Shown here piece after piece: positions 8,021 through 15,541 of a DNA stretch of 64,000 nt. Made by a program: the position numbers and the translations under genes. Within the stretch, counting starts at the first letter, position 1, and each line of letters starts with the position of its first letter. Source of the stretch: Anaeromyxobacter paludicola (GTDB taxonomy: Bacteria; Myxococcota; Myxococcia; Myxococcales; Anaeromyxobacteraceae); NCBI RefSeq assembly GCF_023169965.1, contig NZ_AP025592.1, forward strand, positions 4,030,001 through 4,094,000, given 5' to 3'. The notes below the pieces were generated by a model. The model ran no database searches and was not told the DNA's origin. It saw only the letters and a program-made list of their open reading frames with translations.

Positions 8021-8683
8021 TCAGTCTCGCAGGGCCGAGAGCTTCTCGGTGTCCATCGAGGAGAATGTCCGGTGGATGTGGAAGATGACGATGCCCATCA
8101 CGAACACCGCCGCGAAGAGGTCGAGGAGCACGCCCGCCTCGACCATCCAGGGCATGAAGTCGCTGAGGAGCAGGCCGAAGACGAAGACGCCGTTCTCGAG
8201 CACCAGGAACCCGAGCACCTGCGAGACCGCCTTCTTCCGGCTCACCACCAGCAGCATCCCGGTCCAGACGGTGGAGAGCGAGGTGGCGACGAGGTAGGGG
8301 TGGCGCTCCGGCGTGGGGAGCGGGAGGGTGGCGGAGAAGGCGAAGGCCAGCATCACGCCGAGCCCGCCGAGCACGAGCGACGGCACGTACCCGACCACCG
8401 GCTCCACCTCGCGCGACACCGAGGCCTCGCGCATGGCCCAGCCGAGCATCCAGGGGATGGCGATCCCCTTCACGAGGAGCGCGCCCAGCGAGAGCGCGAG
8501 CACATGGAGGACGTGCAGCTCCTGCGGCGCGAGGAGGAGCGGCAAGAGCGCCAGCAGCGCCCCCTGCGCCGCCACCGCGCGGATGGCCGCCTTGAGCCGC
8601 GACGAGGCGAGCACGAAGAAGTCGATCATCACCACCAGGATGAAGACCGTCTCGGCGATGGTGGCCAGGCGGAGCGCGCTCAT
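8021..8683 (-). CDS. hyfE: Hydrogenase-4 component E-like membrane protein
   Basis: 220 residues, close to E. coli HyfE (216). It has about six or seven hydrophobic helices beginning TIAETVFILVVMIDFFVLAS and ending with an FHIHRTFSSMDTEKLSALRD tail. HyfE is related to NuoK (with an added N-terminal part) and sits in the membrane arm beside the antiporter subunits. Its start overlaps the stop of hyfC by four bases, and hyfF starts five bases after it. The assignment relies on length, topology and position between hyfC and hyfF. Confidence 0.85.
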   Translation of the reverse strand: MSALRLATIAETVFILVVMIDFFVLASSRLKAAIRAVAAQGALLALLPLLLAPQELHVLHVLALSLGALLVKGIAIPWMLGWAMREASVSREVEPVVGYVPSLVLGGLGVMLAFAFSATLPLPTPERHPYLVATSLSTVWTGMLLVVSRKKAVSQVLGFLVLENGVFVFGLLLSDFMPWMVEAGVLLDLFAAVFVMGIVIFHIHRTFSSMDTEKLSALRD

Positions 8684-9600
8684 CGGACCAGGAGGACGAA
8701 GGCGAAGAGGGAGAGGACGCCGGCGCCGACGAGGAGCTGCGGCACCCGGGCGAGCCGCAGGCGGGCCATGGTGGACTCGACGAGCCCGACCGCGATGGCG
8801 AAGAGCGCGAGCCCGACGAGGAGCGACAGGCTGCCCCCGAGGAGCCCCTGGCCGCCGCCGCCGAGCAGCAGCCGCGCGAGGAGCGCGCCGAAGACGTAGA
8901 GCTTCACCGCCGCGCCGTAGAGCACGAGCGCGAGGTCCGGGCCGGAGTGGTCGAGCACCATGACCTCGTGGATCATGGTGAGCTCGAGGTGGGTGGTGGG
9001 GTCGTCCACCGGGATGCGCGAGTTCTCGGCGAGCGCCACCACGAAGAGGGCCACCGCGCAGAGGAGGAGCGCCGGGGCCCAGAGCGCCCAGGCCGGCCCG
9101 AGCGCCGGGCCGAGCATCGCCGACAGCGAGAGCTCGCCGGTGGCGCGCGAGAGCGTGAGCAGGCAGAGGAAGAGCGCCGGCTCGGCCAGGCTCGCGAAGG
9201 TCACCTCGCGGGCGGCGCCCATGCCCTCGAAGGCGGAGCCGGTGTCGAGGGCCGAGAGCACGGTGCAGAACCGGCCGGCGGCGAGGAGCCCGGCCAGCAG
9301 GAACAGGTCCCCGCGGAACGCGAGGAGGGCGGGCGACCCCGGGCCGGGGACGAGCAGCCCGGCGGCGAGCGCCCCGGCGGCGGCCACCACCGGGCCGAGG
9401 TGGAACGCGGCGCCGGCGGTGGTGCTCTTCACCTCGCCCTTGCGGCAGAGCCGCGCCAGGTCGGAGTAGAGCTGCAGGAGCGGCGGCCCCTTCCGGCCGG
9501 CCACGCGGGCCTTCACGCGGGAGACGATGCCGGGGAGGAGCGGGGGCACGACGGCGAGCAGCGCGAGCTGCAGCCCGGCGCGGGCGAGGTCGTGGCTCAC
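8680..9600 (-). CDS. hyfC: NuoH/HyfC-like membrane subunit
   Basis: 306 residues, eight or so transmembrane helices. Diagnostic motifs are GPPLLQLYSDLARLCRKGEV near the N-terminus, the acidic loop ENSRIPVDDPTTHLELTMIH and ATGELSLSAM. These match the NuoH/HycD/HyfC family, which connects the soluble arm to the ion-translocating membrane arm and forms the E-channel. The GTG start lies in a four-base overlap with the stop of the upstream hyfB gene, and its own stop overlaps hyfE. No unusual residue change was noticed. Confidence 0.9.
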   Translation of the reverse strand: MSHDLARAGLQLALLAVVPPLLPGIVSRVKARVAGRKGPPLLQLYSDLARLCRKGEVKSTTAGAAFHLGPVVAAAGALAAGLLVPGPGSPALLAFRGDLFLLAGLLAAGRFCTVLSALDTGSAFEGMGAAREVTFASLAEPALFLCLLTLSRATGELSLSAMLGPALGPAWALWAPALLLCAVALFVVALAENSRIPVDDPTTHLELTMIHEVMVLDHSGPDLALVLYGAAVKLYVFGALLARLLLGGGGQGLLGGSLSLLVGLALFAIAVGLVESTMARLRLARVPQLLVGAGVLSLFAFVLLVR

Positions 9601-11597
9601 GGCCGGCTCCGGAGGGCGAGGATCGCGACCAGCACCACCAGCGTGACGAGCGTGTAGAGGAGCTGCAGGTTGAGCTTGCCGGACTGGAGCCCGCGCAGGA
9701 GCCGGAAGCGGCGCGCCGCCGCGTGGAAGAGCGGCCCGAACAGCCGCTCCTCGGCCGGATCCTGGACGCGCTGCTCGAAGCGGGCCGCGCCGGGGAAGAC
9801 GCCCTGCGGCGGCGTCACGCGGGCGCGGGGCTGCAGGAGCCGCGGCGCCACCGTCGAGAGGAGGAGCTGCGCGTAGGAGGAGGCGGTGTACTGCACCCGC
9901 GCCGATGGGACGGTGAAGCCGCAGCCCCAGGTCTCGCCCGCGACCTGGCCCTGGCGGCGCACGCGCAGCCGGCGCCACAGCTCGAGCGCGCCGGCGAGGG
10001 CCACGAAGGCGAGCACGCCGGCCTGGAGCCCGCCGCCGGCGCGGACCGCCGGGCCGGCCGCGAGGAGGAGCTCCTCGGCGGGGCGGTCGAGGAGCTGCGC
10101 CGCCGCGGGGGCGACGAGCCGGAGGGCCGCCCCGGGGAAGAGCCCGAGCGCGAGGCAGCCCGCGCCGAGGGCGAGGAGCGGCCCCCAGGCGGCCGCCCCG
10201 GGCGCGTGGGCCGTCCGGGCCGCCTCGCTGCGCGGCTCGCCGAGCAGCGCCACGCCGGCGACGCGGGTGAAGGCGAGCGCGGCGAGGCCGCTCACGAGGG
10301 CGAGCGCGGTGAGCGCGAGCCCGGCCCCGAGCGCCGCCGCGCCCGGCGCGTCCACGGCGCCGCGCAGGAGGGCCGAGAAGAGCAGCCACTCCGAGGCGAA
10401 GCCGTTCCAGGGGGGCAGGGCCGACAGGGCGGCGCAGGCGGCGAGGAGCAGCCCGCCCACCGCCGGCATGCGGCGCAGGAGCCCGCCCATGGCCTCGAGG
10501 TCGCGCGTGCCGGTGGCGTGGACCACCGCGCCCGCCGAGAGGAAGGCGAGCCCCTTCATGAGCGCGTGGTTCCAGACGTGGAACAGCGCGGCGAGGGCGG
10601 CGAGGGCGGCCACCGCCGGGGCGCCGAGGGCGCGGGCCGAGAGGGCCGCGCCGAGCCCGGCGGTGACGAGCCCCACGTTCTCGATGGTGGAGCAGGCGAG
10701 CGCGCGCTTGAGATCGCGCTGTCCGAGCGCGAGGGTGATGCCGCCGAGCGCGCCCGCGAGCCCGAGGCCGAGGAGCACCGCGCCGTGGCCGGCCGGCGCC
10801 GGCGGGAGCAGCGTGACCACCCGCAGGATGCCGTAGAGGCCGGCCTTCACGAGCACGCCCGACATCAGCGCCGACACGTGGCTCGGCGCGGCCGGGTGGG
10901 CCTCGGGGAGCCAGAGGTGGAGCGGGGGGAGGCCGGCCTTGACGCCGAACCCGACGAGCGCGAGGCCGAAGGCGAGCGCCGGGGCGACCGCGCCGCCCCG
11001 GACCGCGGCGATGGCGTCGAGGTCGAACGAGCCGGCCTCGCGCCCGAGCAGCAGGAAGAGGGCGAAGAGGAAGGCGGCGCCGAGGTGCGAGGCGACGAGG
11101 TAGACGAGCCCGGCCCGCCGCACCTGCGCGTCGGCGTGGTCGAACGAGACGAGCAGGAAGGAGCTGACGGCCATCGCCTCCCAGGCCGCGAGCAGGAGCG
11201 CGGCGTGCCGCGCTGCGAACACCAGGGCCAGCGCGGCGAGGAACAGGTCGTAGGCGCAGAGGAAGGCGCCGAGGCCGCGCCGGCCCAGGCTCGGCCGCAG
11301 GTACCAGGCCCCGAAGAGCGAGGCCGGGATGCCGAGCGCGAAGAGCGGCGCGAGGAAGAGGGCCGCGAGCGGGTCGAGGCGCAGGTGGAACCCGGCGAGC
11401 GGCGCGTTCCAGGCGAGCGAGAGGTCGAGCGCCGGGCCGCCCGCCAGCACCCGGAGCGCGGGGAGGAGCCCGGCGGCGCAGCCGAGCGCGGCGGCGGCGG
11501 TGGCGGCGGCGAGGGCCAGGCGCGGGCGCGAGGAGAGCGCGACGGCCGCGAGCGCACCCGCGGCGAAGAGGGCCAGGGCCGCCAGGAAGGCGGTCAC
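9597..11597 (-). CDS. hyfB: Large antiporter-like membrane subunit (HyfB/NuoL family), first gene of the complex operon
   Basis: 666 residues, very close to E. coli HyfB (672), with about 16 hydrophobic helices. Core motifs are LLLAAWEAMAVSSFLLVSFD (helix-5 Glu), GVKAGLPPLHLWLPEAHPAA (helix-7 Lys) and LGQRDLKRALACSTIENVGL, followed by a conserved HVWNHALMKGLAFL helix. A long C-terminal extension follows, as in HyfB. The family forms an ion channel in the membrane arm. It is the promoter-proximal gene; 144 bases separate it from the divergent gene at 11742, leaving room for the operon promoter, though I see no convincing -35/-10 pair. Confidence 0.9.
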   Translation of the reverse strand: MTAFLAALALFAAGALAAVALSSRPRLALAAATAAAALGCAAGLLPALRVLAGGPALDLSLAWNAPLAGFHLRLDPLAALFLAPLFALGIPASLFGAWYLRPSLGRRGLGAFLCAYDLFLAALALVFAARHAALLLAAWEAMAVSSFLLVSFDHADAQVRRAGLVYLVASHLGAAFLFALFLLLGREAGSFDLDAIAAVRGGAVAPALAFGLALVGFGVKAGLPPLHLWLPEAHPAAPSHVSALMSGVLVKAGLYGILRVVTLLPPAPAGHGAVLLGLGLAGALGGITLALGQRDLKRALACSTIENVGLVTAGLGAALSARALGAPAVAALAALAALFHVWNHALMKGLAFLSAGAVVHATGTRDLEAMGGLLRRMPAVGGLLLAACAALSALPPWNGFASEWLLFSALLRGAVDAPGAAALGAGLALTALALVSGLAALAFTRVAGVALLGEPRSEAARTAHAPGAAAWGPLLALGAGCLALGLFPGAALRLVAPAAAQLLDRPAEELLLAAGPAVRAGGGLQAGVLAFVALAGALELWRRLRVRRQGQVAGETWGCGFTVPSARVQYTASSYAQLLLSTVAPRLLQPRARVTPPQGVFPGAARFEQRVQDPAEERLFGPLFHAAARRFRLLRGLQSGKLNLQLLYTLVTLVVLVAILALRSRP

Positions 11598-11741
11598 GCC
11601 CGGCGCCTCCGCCGCGCGCGCGACGCCGGGGCGGGCCGTGTGAGGTTCGGCTCCATCGGCCCGGCGGTTCTACGTCTCCCGGGCGGGTGAGCGCAACTTC
11701 TCGGGCCGAGGCTGCGGTAGGCTGCGGTCGGAGGCCCGCCG

Positions 11742-12257
11742 ATGTTCGCGCCGATGGTCGTCGCCCCGCTCGCGCTCGCGGCGCTCGCCGCCGCCCCCGC
11801 CTGGCAGGTCACCTACGCCGAGTCGGGCGGGCTCGCCGGCCCGCTCTCCGACGCGACCGTCACCGTCACCAGCGCGGGAGAGGTGACGCTGGCGCGGCTG
11901 GCGGGCACCTGCGCCGGGCTGAAGGCCGATCCCGCCCGGCTCGCCGCCCTCGCGCGCGCGGTCCGCCGGGCCCGGCCGGGCCGCTGGGCGCCGCGCTACG
12001 TCCAGCCCGGGAACCCGCGGGGCTGCTGCGACCTCGTCTCCACCCGGCTCGCCCTGGCGCGGGAGGGGTCGGTGGCCCGCGAGACCGGGTGGTTCGACGA
12101 CGCCCGGGGGCTCGCCCCGGCGGACGCGCGGGCCGTGGCCGACGCGGCGCGCGCCCTCCTGCGGGCGCACCGGCGCTGCGCCGCTACTCCGCCTCCCCGA
12201 GGTCCGCCTCCGACTTCGTCAGCTCCCCCATCACCACCGTCGCGTACGAGCCCCTAG
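11742..12257 (+). CDS. Small exported protein of unknown function
   Basis: 171 residues. I do not recognise a family. An N-terminal hydrophobic stretch (MFAPMVVAPLALAALAAAP) looks like a signal peptide. The mature part starts AWQVTYAESGGLAGPLSDATVTV, contains a few cysteines (TCAG, GCCD, RRCAA) that could form disulphides, and ends in a Pro/Ser-rich tail. The last 74 bases overlap the end of truD on the other strand, and that tail ([17 protein letters not shown]) may be only a by-product of reading antisense to truD. ATG 11742 is the first good start after the divergent intergenic region. Confidence 0.6.
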   Translation: MFAPMVVAPLALAALAAAPAWQVTYAESGGLAGPLSDATVTVTSAGEVTLARLAGTCAGLKADPARLAALARAVRRARPGRWAPRYVQPGNPRGCCDLVSTRLALAREGSVARETGWFDDARGLAPADARAVADAARALLRAHRRCAATPPPRGPPPTSSAPPSPPSRTSP

Positions 12258-13227
12258 GGAGCTCGAAGCTCGCGCGGTAGCCGCCCTCCATCGGCTCGAG
12301 CGACACCTGCACCGGCAGCCGCGCCGCCCGGCGCGTCCCCTCGGCCTCGCCGCCGCCTCGGCGCAGGTCGTCGAGGGTCACGCCCTCCGCGGCGAGGAGC
12401 CGCTCCTCGCGCGCGAGCGCCTCGCCCGAGGCCGGGCGCAGCTTGTGGCCGAACATCGGGCCCGCCGGCGAGATCTCGAAGGCCGCCACGCGCGGCGCGT
12501 CGGCCGCGGGATCGGCGCAGTCGAACACCCCGCCGGAGTCGAGCTTCTTCATCACGTCGCCCGCGAGCGCCGCGGCGAAGAGGCCGTCGGCGAGCCGCTC
12601 CGCGAGCCAGCGGTTGAAGAGCGCCGACTGCCAGGCCGAGAGCGTGAGCCGCCGCAGGAAGCGGTCGCGCGCGGCGCGCCGGGCGCGCGGATCCTCGAGC
12701 CGCCCCTGCAGGAGGAGCTTCCCCACCGCGGCGTTGTCCCCGTCGCGCCCGAACCGCTGCGCCCCGAAGAAGTTGGGGAGCCCGCGGGCGGCGAGCCCCT
12801 CGGCGCAGGCGGCGGCCCGCGCGAGGTCGCCGCCGCGCACGGCGATGCCGAAGCGGTTGCCGCGGGCGTGGCCCGCCTTGAGCTTGTTCTGGTGGCGCGA
12901 GGCCCGGAGCACGCGGTAGCCCTCGCCGGCGAGCCTCTCCGGGTCGGGGTCGCGCGGGCAGGGGAAGGAGAGCCACTGCGTCGTCACCGCCTCGCGGTCC
13001 TTCAGGCCGGCGTAGCCGCAGTCGCGCTCCGGCACGCAGAGCGCGCGGGCGATCCCGCGCACCACGTCGGGCGTGGTCCGCCCCCGCTTCTCGACCAGGA
13101 GGTAGAGGTGCGGGCCGTCGCCCTGCGGCAGGTAGGCGGGCACCTCGTCCACCCGGAAGTCCTCGGGCGAGCGCTTGATGGCGCCGCCCGAGCCGGGCAG
13201 GTCGGCGGTGACGAAGGGGAGGGTCAT
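12184..13227 (-). CDS. truD: tRNA pseudouridine(13) synthase TruD
   Basis: 347 residues, normal length for TruD. The signature AGLKDREAVTTQWLSFP (about residues 78-94) contains the catalytic Asp after Lys, preceded by FRVDEVPAYLPQGDGPHLYLLVEK. NFFGAQRFGRDGDN and the basic NKLKAGHARGNRF segment are also characteristic. The enzyme converts U13 of tRNA-Glu to pseudouridine in the cytoplasm. The ATG at 13227 overlaps the stop of the upstream DUF4388 gene as ATGA, so the two are translationally coupled. Its 3' end overlaps the convergent gene at 11742 by 74 bases. Confidence 0.93.
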   Translation of the reverse strand: MTLPFVTADLPGSGGAIKRSPEDFRVDEVPAYLPQGDGPHLYLLVEKRGRTTPDVVRGIARALCVPERDCGYAGLKDREAVTTQWLSFPCPRDPDPERLAGEGYRVLRASRHQNKLKAGHARGNRFGIAVRGGDLARAAACAEGLAARGLPNFFGAQRFGRDGDNAAVGKLLLQGRLEDPRARRAARDRFLRRLTLSAWQSALFNRWLAERLADGLFAAALAGDVMKKLDSGGVFDCADPAADAPRVAAFEISPAGPMFGHKLRPASGEALAREERLLAAEGVTLDDLRRGGGEAEGTRRAARLPVQVSLEPMEGGYRASFELPRGSYATVVMGELTKSEADLGEAE

Positions 13228-14537
13228 GGGGTGGCCTTGAGGCTGGCGAGGGCGTCGAAGCGCCGCTTCACCTCGCGCGCCAGGGCCTCGTCGGCCGCGC
13301 GCGGGAGCTTCTCGCCCGCCTGGAACAGGTAGAAGAACATGAGCTCGGCGAGCGCGTCGAAGAGGTAGCCGGCCCGGTCGCCGGAGGGCTCGAGCTCGCG
13401 CAGCCGCTTCGGGTCGAGCGCCTCGAGGTTGAGGAGCAGCGCGGCCGGCTCGAGCGAGAGGTCGCGGGCCGGCTGGAGCTTCCGGTAGAGCGGCGCGAAG
13501 CGGCTCGCCGGGTCGGAGAGGAAGGGGCGGCTGCCGGCCAGGACCGGCTCGATCCCGCCCGCGCCCACCGCGGCGCCGATGACCCGGAAGAGCTCGTTCA
13601 TCCCCTCGCAGATGGCCCCGAGCCGCTCCGCCGGCGCCTCCGCCGGGCCGGCCAGCGGCTCGGCCGCGGCCTCCACGTAGCCCGCCTCGGCGAGGTGGTA
13701 GAGCACCTTGATCGCGTCGAACTCGTTGAGGTGCAGCGCCGCCGCGATCCCCGCGACGCGGGTGCGCCCGTCCACGCGGTCGAGGAGCTGCTGCTCGAGG
13801 GGCTTGAGCGCCACCGGGCTGCGCGGCTCGCGCCGGCGCAGGAAGGCCTGCGGCCCCGGGATCCGGGACTGGAAGAGGCTCAGCTCGTCGATGCGCCGGA
13901 TGGCGTCCATGAGCAGCGCCTGCGTGCTCATCGAGAGCGGGGTGCCGTGCAGGTCGTCCGGCGCCCCGTCGAGCATGACGAAGACGCCCTCGCGCGCCAG
14001 GAGCACCGCGTGGAACACCGCCGAGACCTGCTCGTGGAAGCACTTCCAGAGGTCGGCCGAGCTGATGGCGCCGGCCTCGACGAGGTGCTTCCCGAGCGGC
14101 CGCCCCGAGCGCATCCCGGCGCGCACCTGCGCCGCGGTGACGTACCCGAGCCGCACCGCCACCTCCCCGATCCGCTCGCCCGGCGCGGCGCTGGTCGCGC
14201 CGGTCACCTCGCCGTCCTTGAAGACCATGGCCCGCTCGACCCCGGCGGCCGCCACCTCCAGCCGCCCGGAGAGGCGCGACTGGTGGATGAAGGTGACGAG
14301 GTCGGCGATGGGGAACGCGGAGAGGTCGCCGGCGAGGACGCAGCGGGGCGGCGCCACCGCCCCGCCCCCGCCCGGCGAGCGCCGCGCCACCAGCAGGTCG
14401 GGCGCGCTCGGCAGGAGCAGGAACCGCCCGGCCCGGTCGGCGAGGGCGCGGCGCGCGAGGTCGTCCCCCGGCGCGACGCGCCCGTGCGCGTCCACGTCGA
14501 GGGTCAAGGGCGCGCTCGGGGCGGGGCGGTCGCTCAC
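13224..14537 (-). CDS. DUF4388 (PATAN-like) domain protein
   Basis: 437 residues. A DUF4388-type segment occurs at about residues 66-120: CVLAGDLSAFPIADLVTFIH followed by RLSGRLEV and a KDGEVTGATS motif. A middle part (IGEVAVRLGYVTAAQVRAGM, then GKHLVEAGAISSADLWKCF) resembles the paired helical GspE/MshEN-type segments, and the remainder is predicted alpha-helical. DUF4388 proteins are abundant in myxobacteria and often linked to signalling or polarity, but no activity is known for this one. No signal peptide, so cytoplasmic. It is coupled to truD by a four-base overlap. Confidence 0.75.
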   Translation of the reverse strand: MSDRPAPSAPLTLDVDAHGRVAPGDDLARRALADRAGRFLLLPSAPDLLVARRSPGGGGAVAPPRCVLAGDLSAFPIADLVTFIHQSRLSGRLEVAAAGVERAMVFKDGEVTGATSAAPGERIGEVAVRLGYVTAAQVRAGMRSGRPLGKHLVEAGAISSADLWKCFHEQVSAVFHAVLLAREGVFVMLDGAPDDLHGTPLSMSTQALLMDAIRRIDELSLFQSRIPGPQAFLRRREPRSPVALKPLEQQLLDRVDGRTRVAGIAAALHLNEFDAIKVLYHLAEAGYVEAAAEPLAGPAEAPAERLGAICEGMNELFRVIGAAVGAGGIEPVLAGSRPFLSDPASRFAPLYRKLQPARDLSLEPAALLLNLEALDPKRLRELEPSGDRAGYLFDALAELMFFYLFQAGEKLPRAADEALAREVKRRFDALASLKATP

Positions 14538-14562
14538 GGGGAGCCCTGGCGGCGCGGGGTCG

Positions 14563-15468
14563 TCAGTCGTGCTGCCAGCCGCCGTGCTTGTGCCACTCCT
14601 CCTCGTCCTGCAGCGTGAACTCGAGGGTGGCGGGGGAGTAGTCCGGCAGCGTGTAGCGGCGGCCGTTCAGGAACAGGGTCGGGGTGCCGGTCAGGCCGGC
14701 GGCGGTCGCCTCGGCCTTCGAGCCCTCCACCTTCGCCTTGTAGCGGTTCGCCTGCAGCGCCTTGAGCAGGTCGCCGGGGTCGCCGCCCAGCTGCCGCGCG
14801 TAGGTGGAGAGGTCCTGGTCCTTGAGGTCGTGCGGGTGGGTGAAGAGCGCGTCGTGCATGGGCCAGAAGAAGCCCTTCTCGCGCGCCCACTCGCCGGCCT
14901 GGGCCGCCTCCATCGACCGCGGGTGCATGGGGAGCGGGAACGGCTTGTAGAAGAGCCGCACCCGGTCGCGCCGCTGGTCCACGAAGTCCTCGAGCTGGGG
15001 CCGGAGGAGCTGGCAGTACGGGCAGGTGAAGTCGGAGAACTCGACGATGGTGATGGGGGCGCTCGCCTTGCCCTGCGGCGGCCCGAAGTCCTTCACGTCG
15101 AGCTTCGCCCGCTTGTTCTTCTCGAAGCTCGCGTAGTACTCGGAGAGCGCCTTCGAGATGTCGGGCGCGCGCAGGCCGCCGGCGGCGAGCCGCGCCGCCA
15201 CCGCGGCCATCCGCGGGGCGTGGTGGCAGCCCTTGTGCTCCTTCAGGCAGCCCATGAGCGTGTGCGGGCAGCCGCAGTAGCAGTACTGCCCCGAGAGGGC
15301 CTTGGTGAGCTCCTCGCGCTGGGCCGGGGTCAGCCGCTCGAGCGGCAGCTCGGGGAGCAGCTGCGACAGGTCGGGCGCGGCCGCGGCGCGGGCGCGGGTC
15401 GGGCGCACCGCGGCGAGGAGGGCGAGGGCGCTCGCGAGGGCGAGGGCGGGGAGGGCGATCTTCTTCAT
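14563..15468 (-). CDS. Exported DsbA-family thioredoxin-fold protein with a PCYCGC-like Cys-rich segment
   Basis: 301 residues. A signal peptide (MKKIALPALALASALALLAA, cleavage near ARA-AA) is followed by a Cys-rich segment with CYCGC (63-67), then Cys 74 and 81 plus two His. A DsbA/DsbG-like thioredoxin fold follows (about 135-290) with active site FTCPYC (Cys 149, 152) and the cis-Pro loop GLTGTPTLFLNG. It probably acts as a periplasmic thiol oxidase, isomerase or reductase. The Cys-rich part resembles the PCYCGC-motif domain of some secreted proteins, possibly binding metal or heme; that is inference. The gene is divergent from the radical SAM gene at 15542. Confidence 0.82.
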   Translation of the reverse strand: MKKIALPALALASALALLAAVRPTRARAAAAPDLSQLLPELPLERLTPAQREELTKALSGQYCYCGCPHTLMGCLKEHKGCHHAPRMAAVAARLAAGGLRAPDISKALSEYYASFEKNKRAKLDVKDFGPPQGKASAPITIVEFSDFTCPYCQLLRPQLEDFVDQRRDRVRLFYKPFPLPMHPRSMEAAQAGEWAREKGFFWPMHDALFTHPHDLKDQDLSTYARQLGGDPGDLLKALQANRYKAKVEGSKAEATAAGLTGTPTLFLNGRRYTLPDYSPATLEFTLQDEEEWHKHGGWQHD

Positions 15469-15541
15469 GGGTGGTGCCGTCCGGCTGTGTCGGAGGAGGG
15501 GTTGGATTGTAGGGGGCGGGCCGCTCGTTTAGAAGGGGATC

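Noticed and set aside
12184-14043. Reading truD as the end of a longer 619-residue protein
   Set aside because: The upstream part is the wrong frame of the DUF4388 gene; the truD ATG overlaps that gene's stop.
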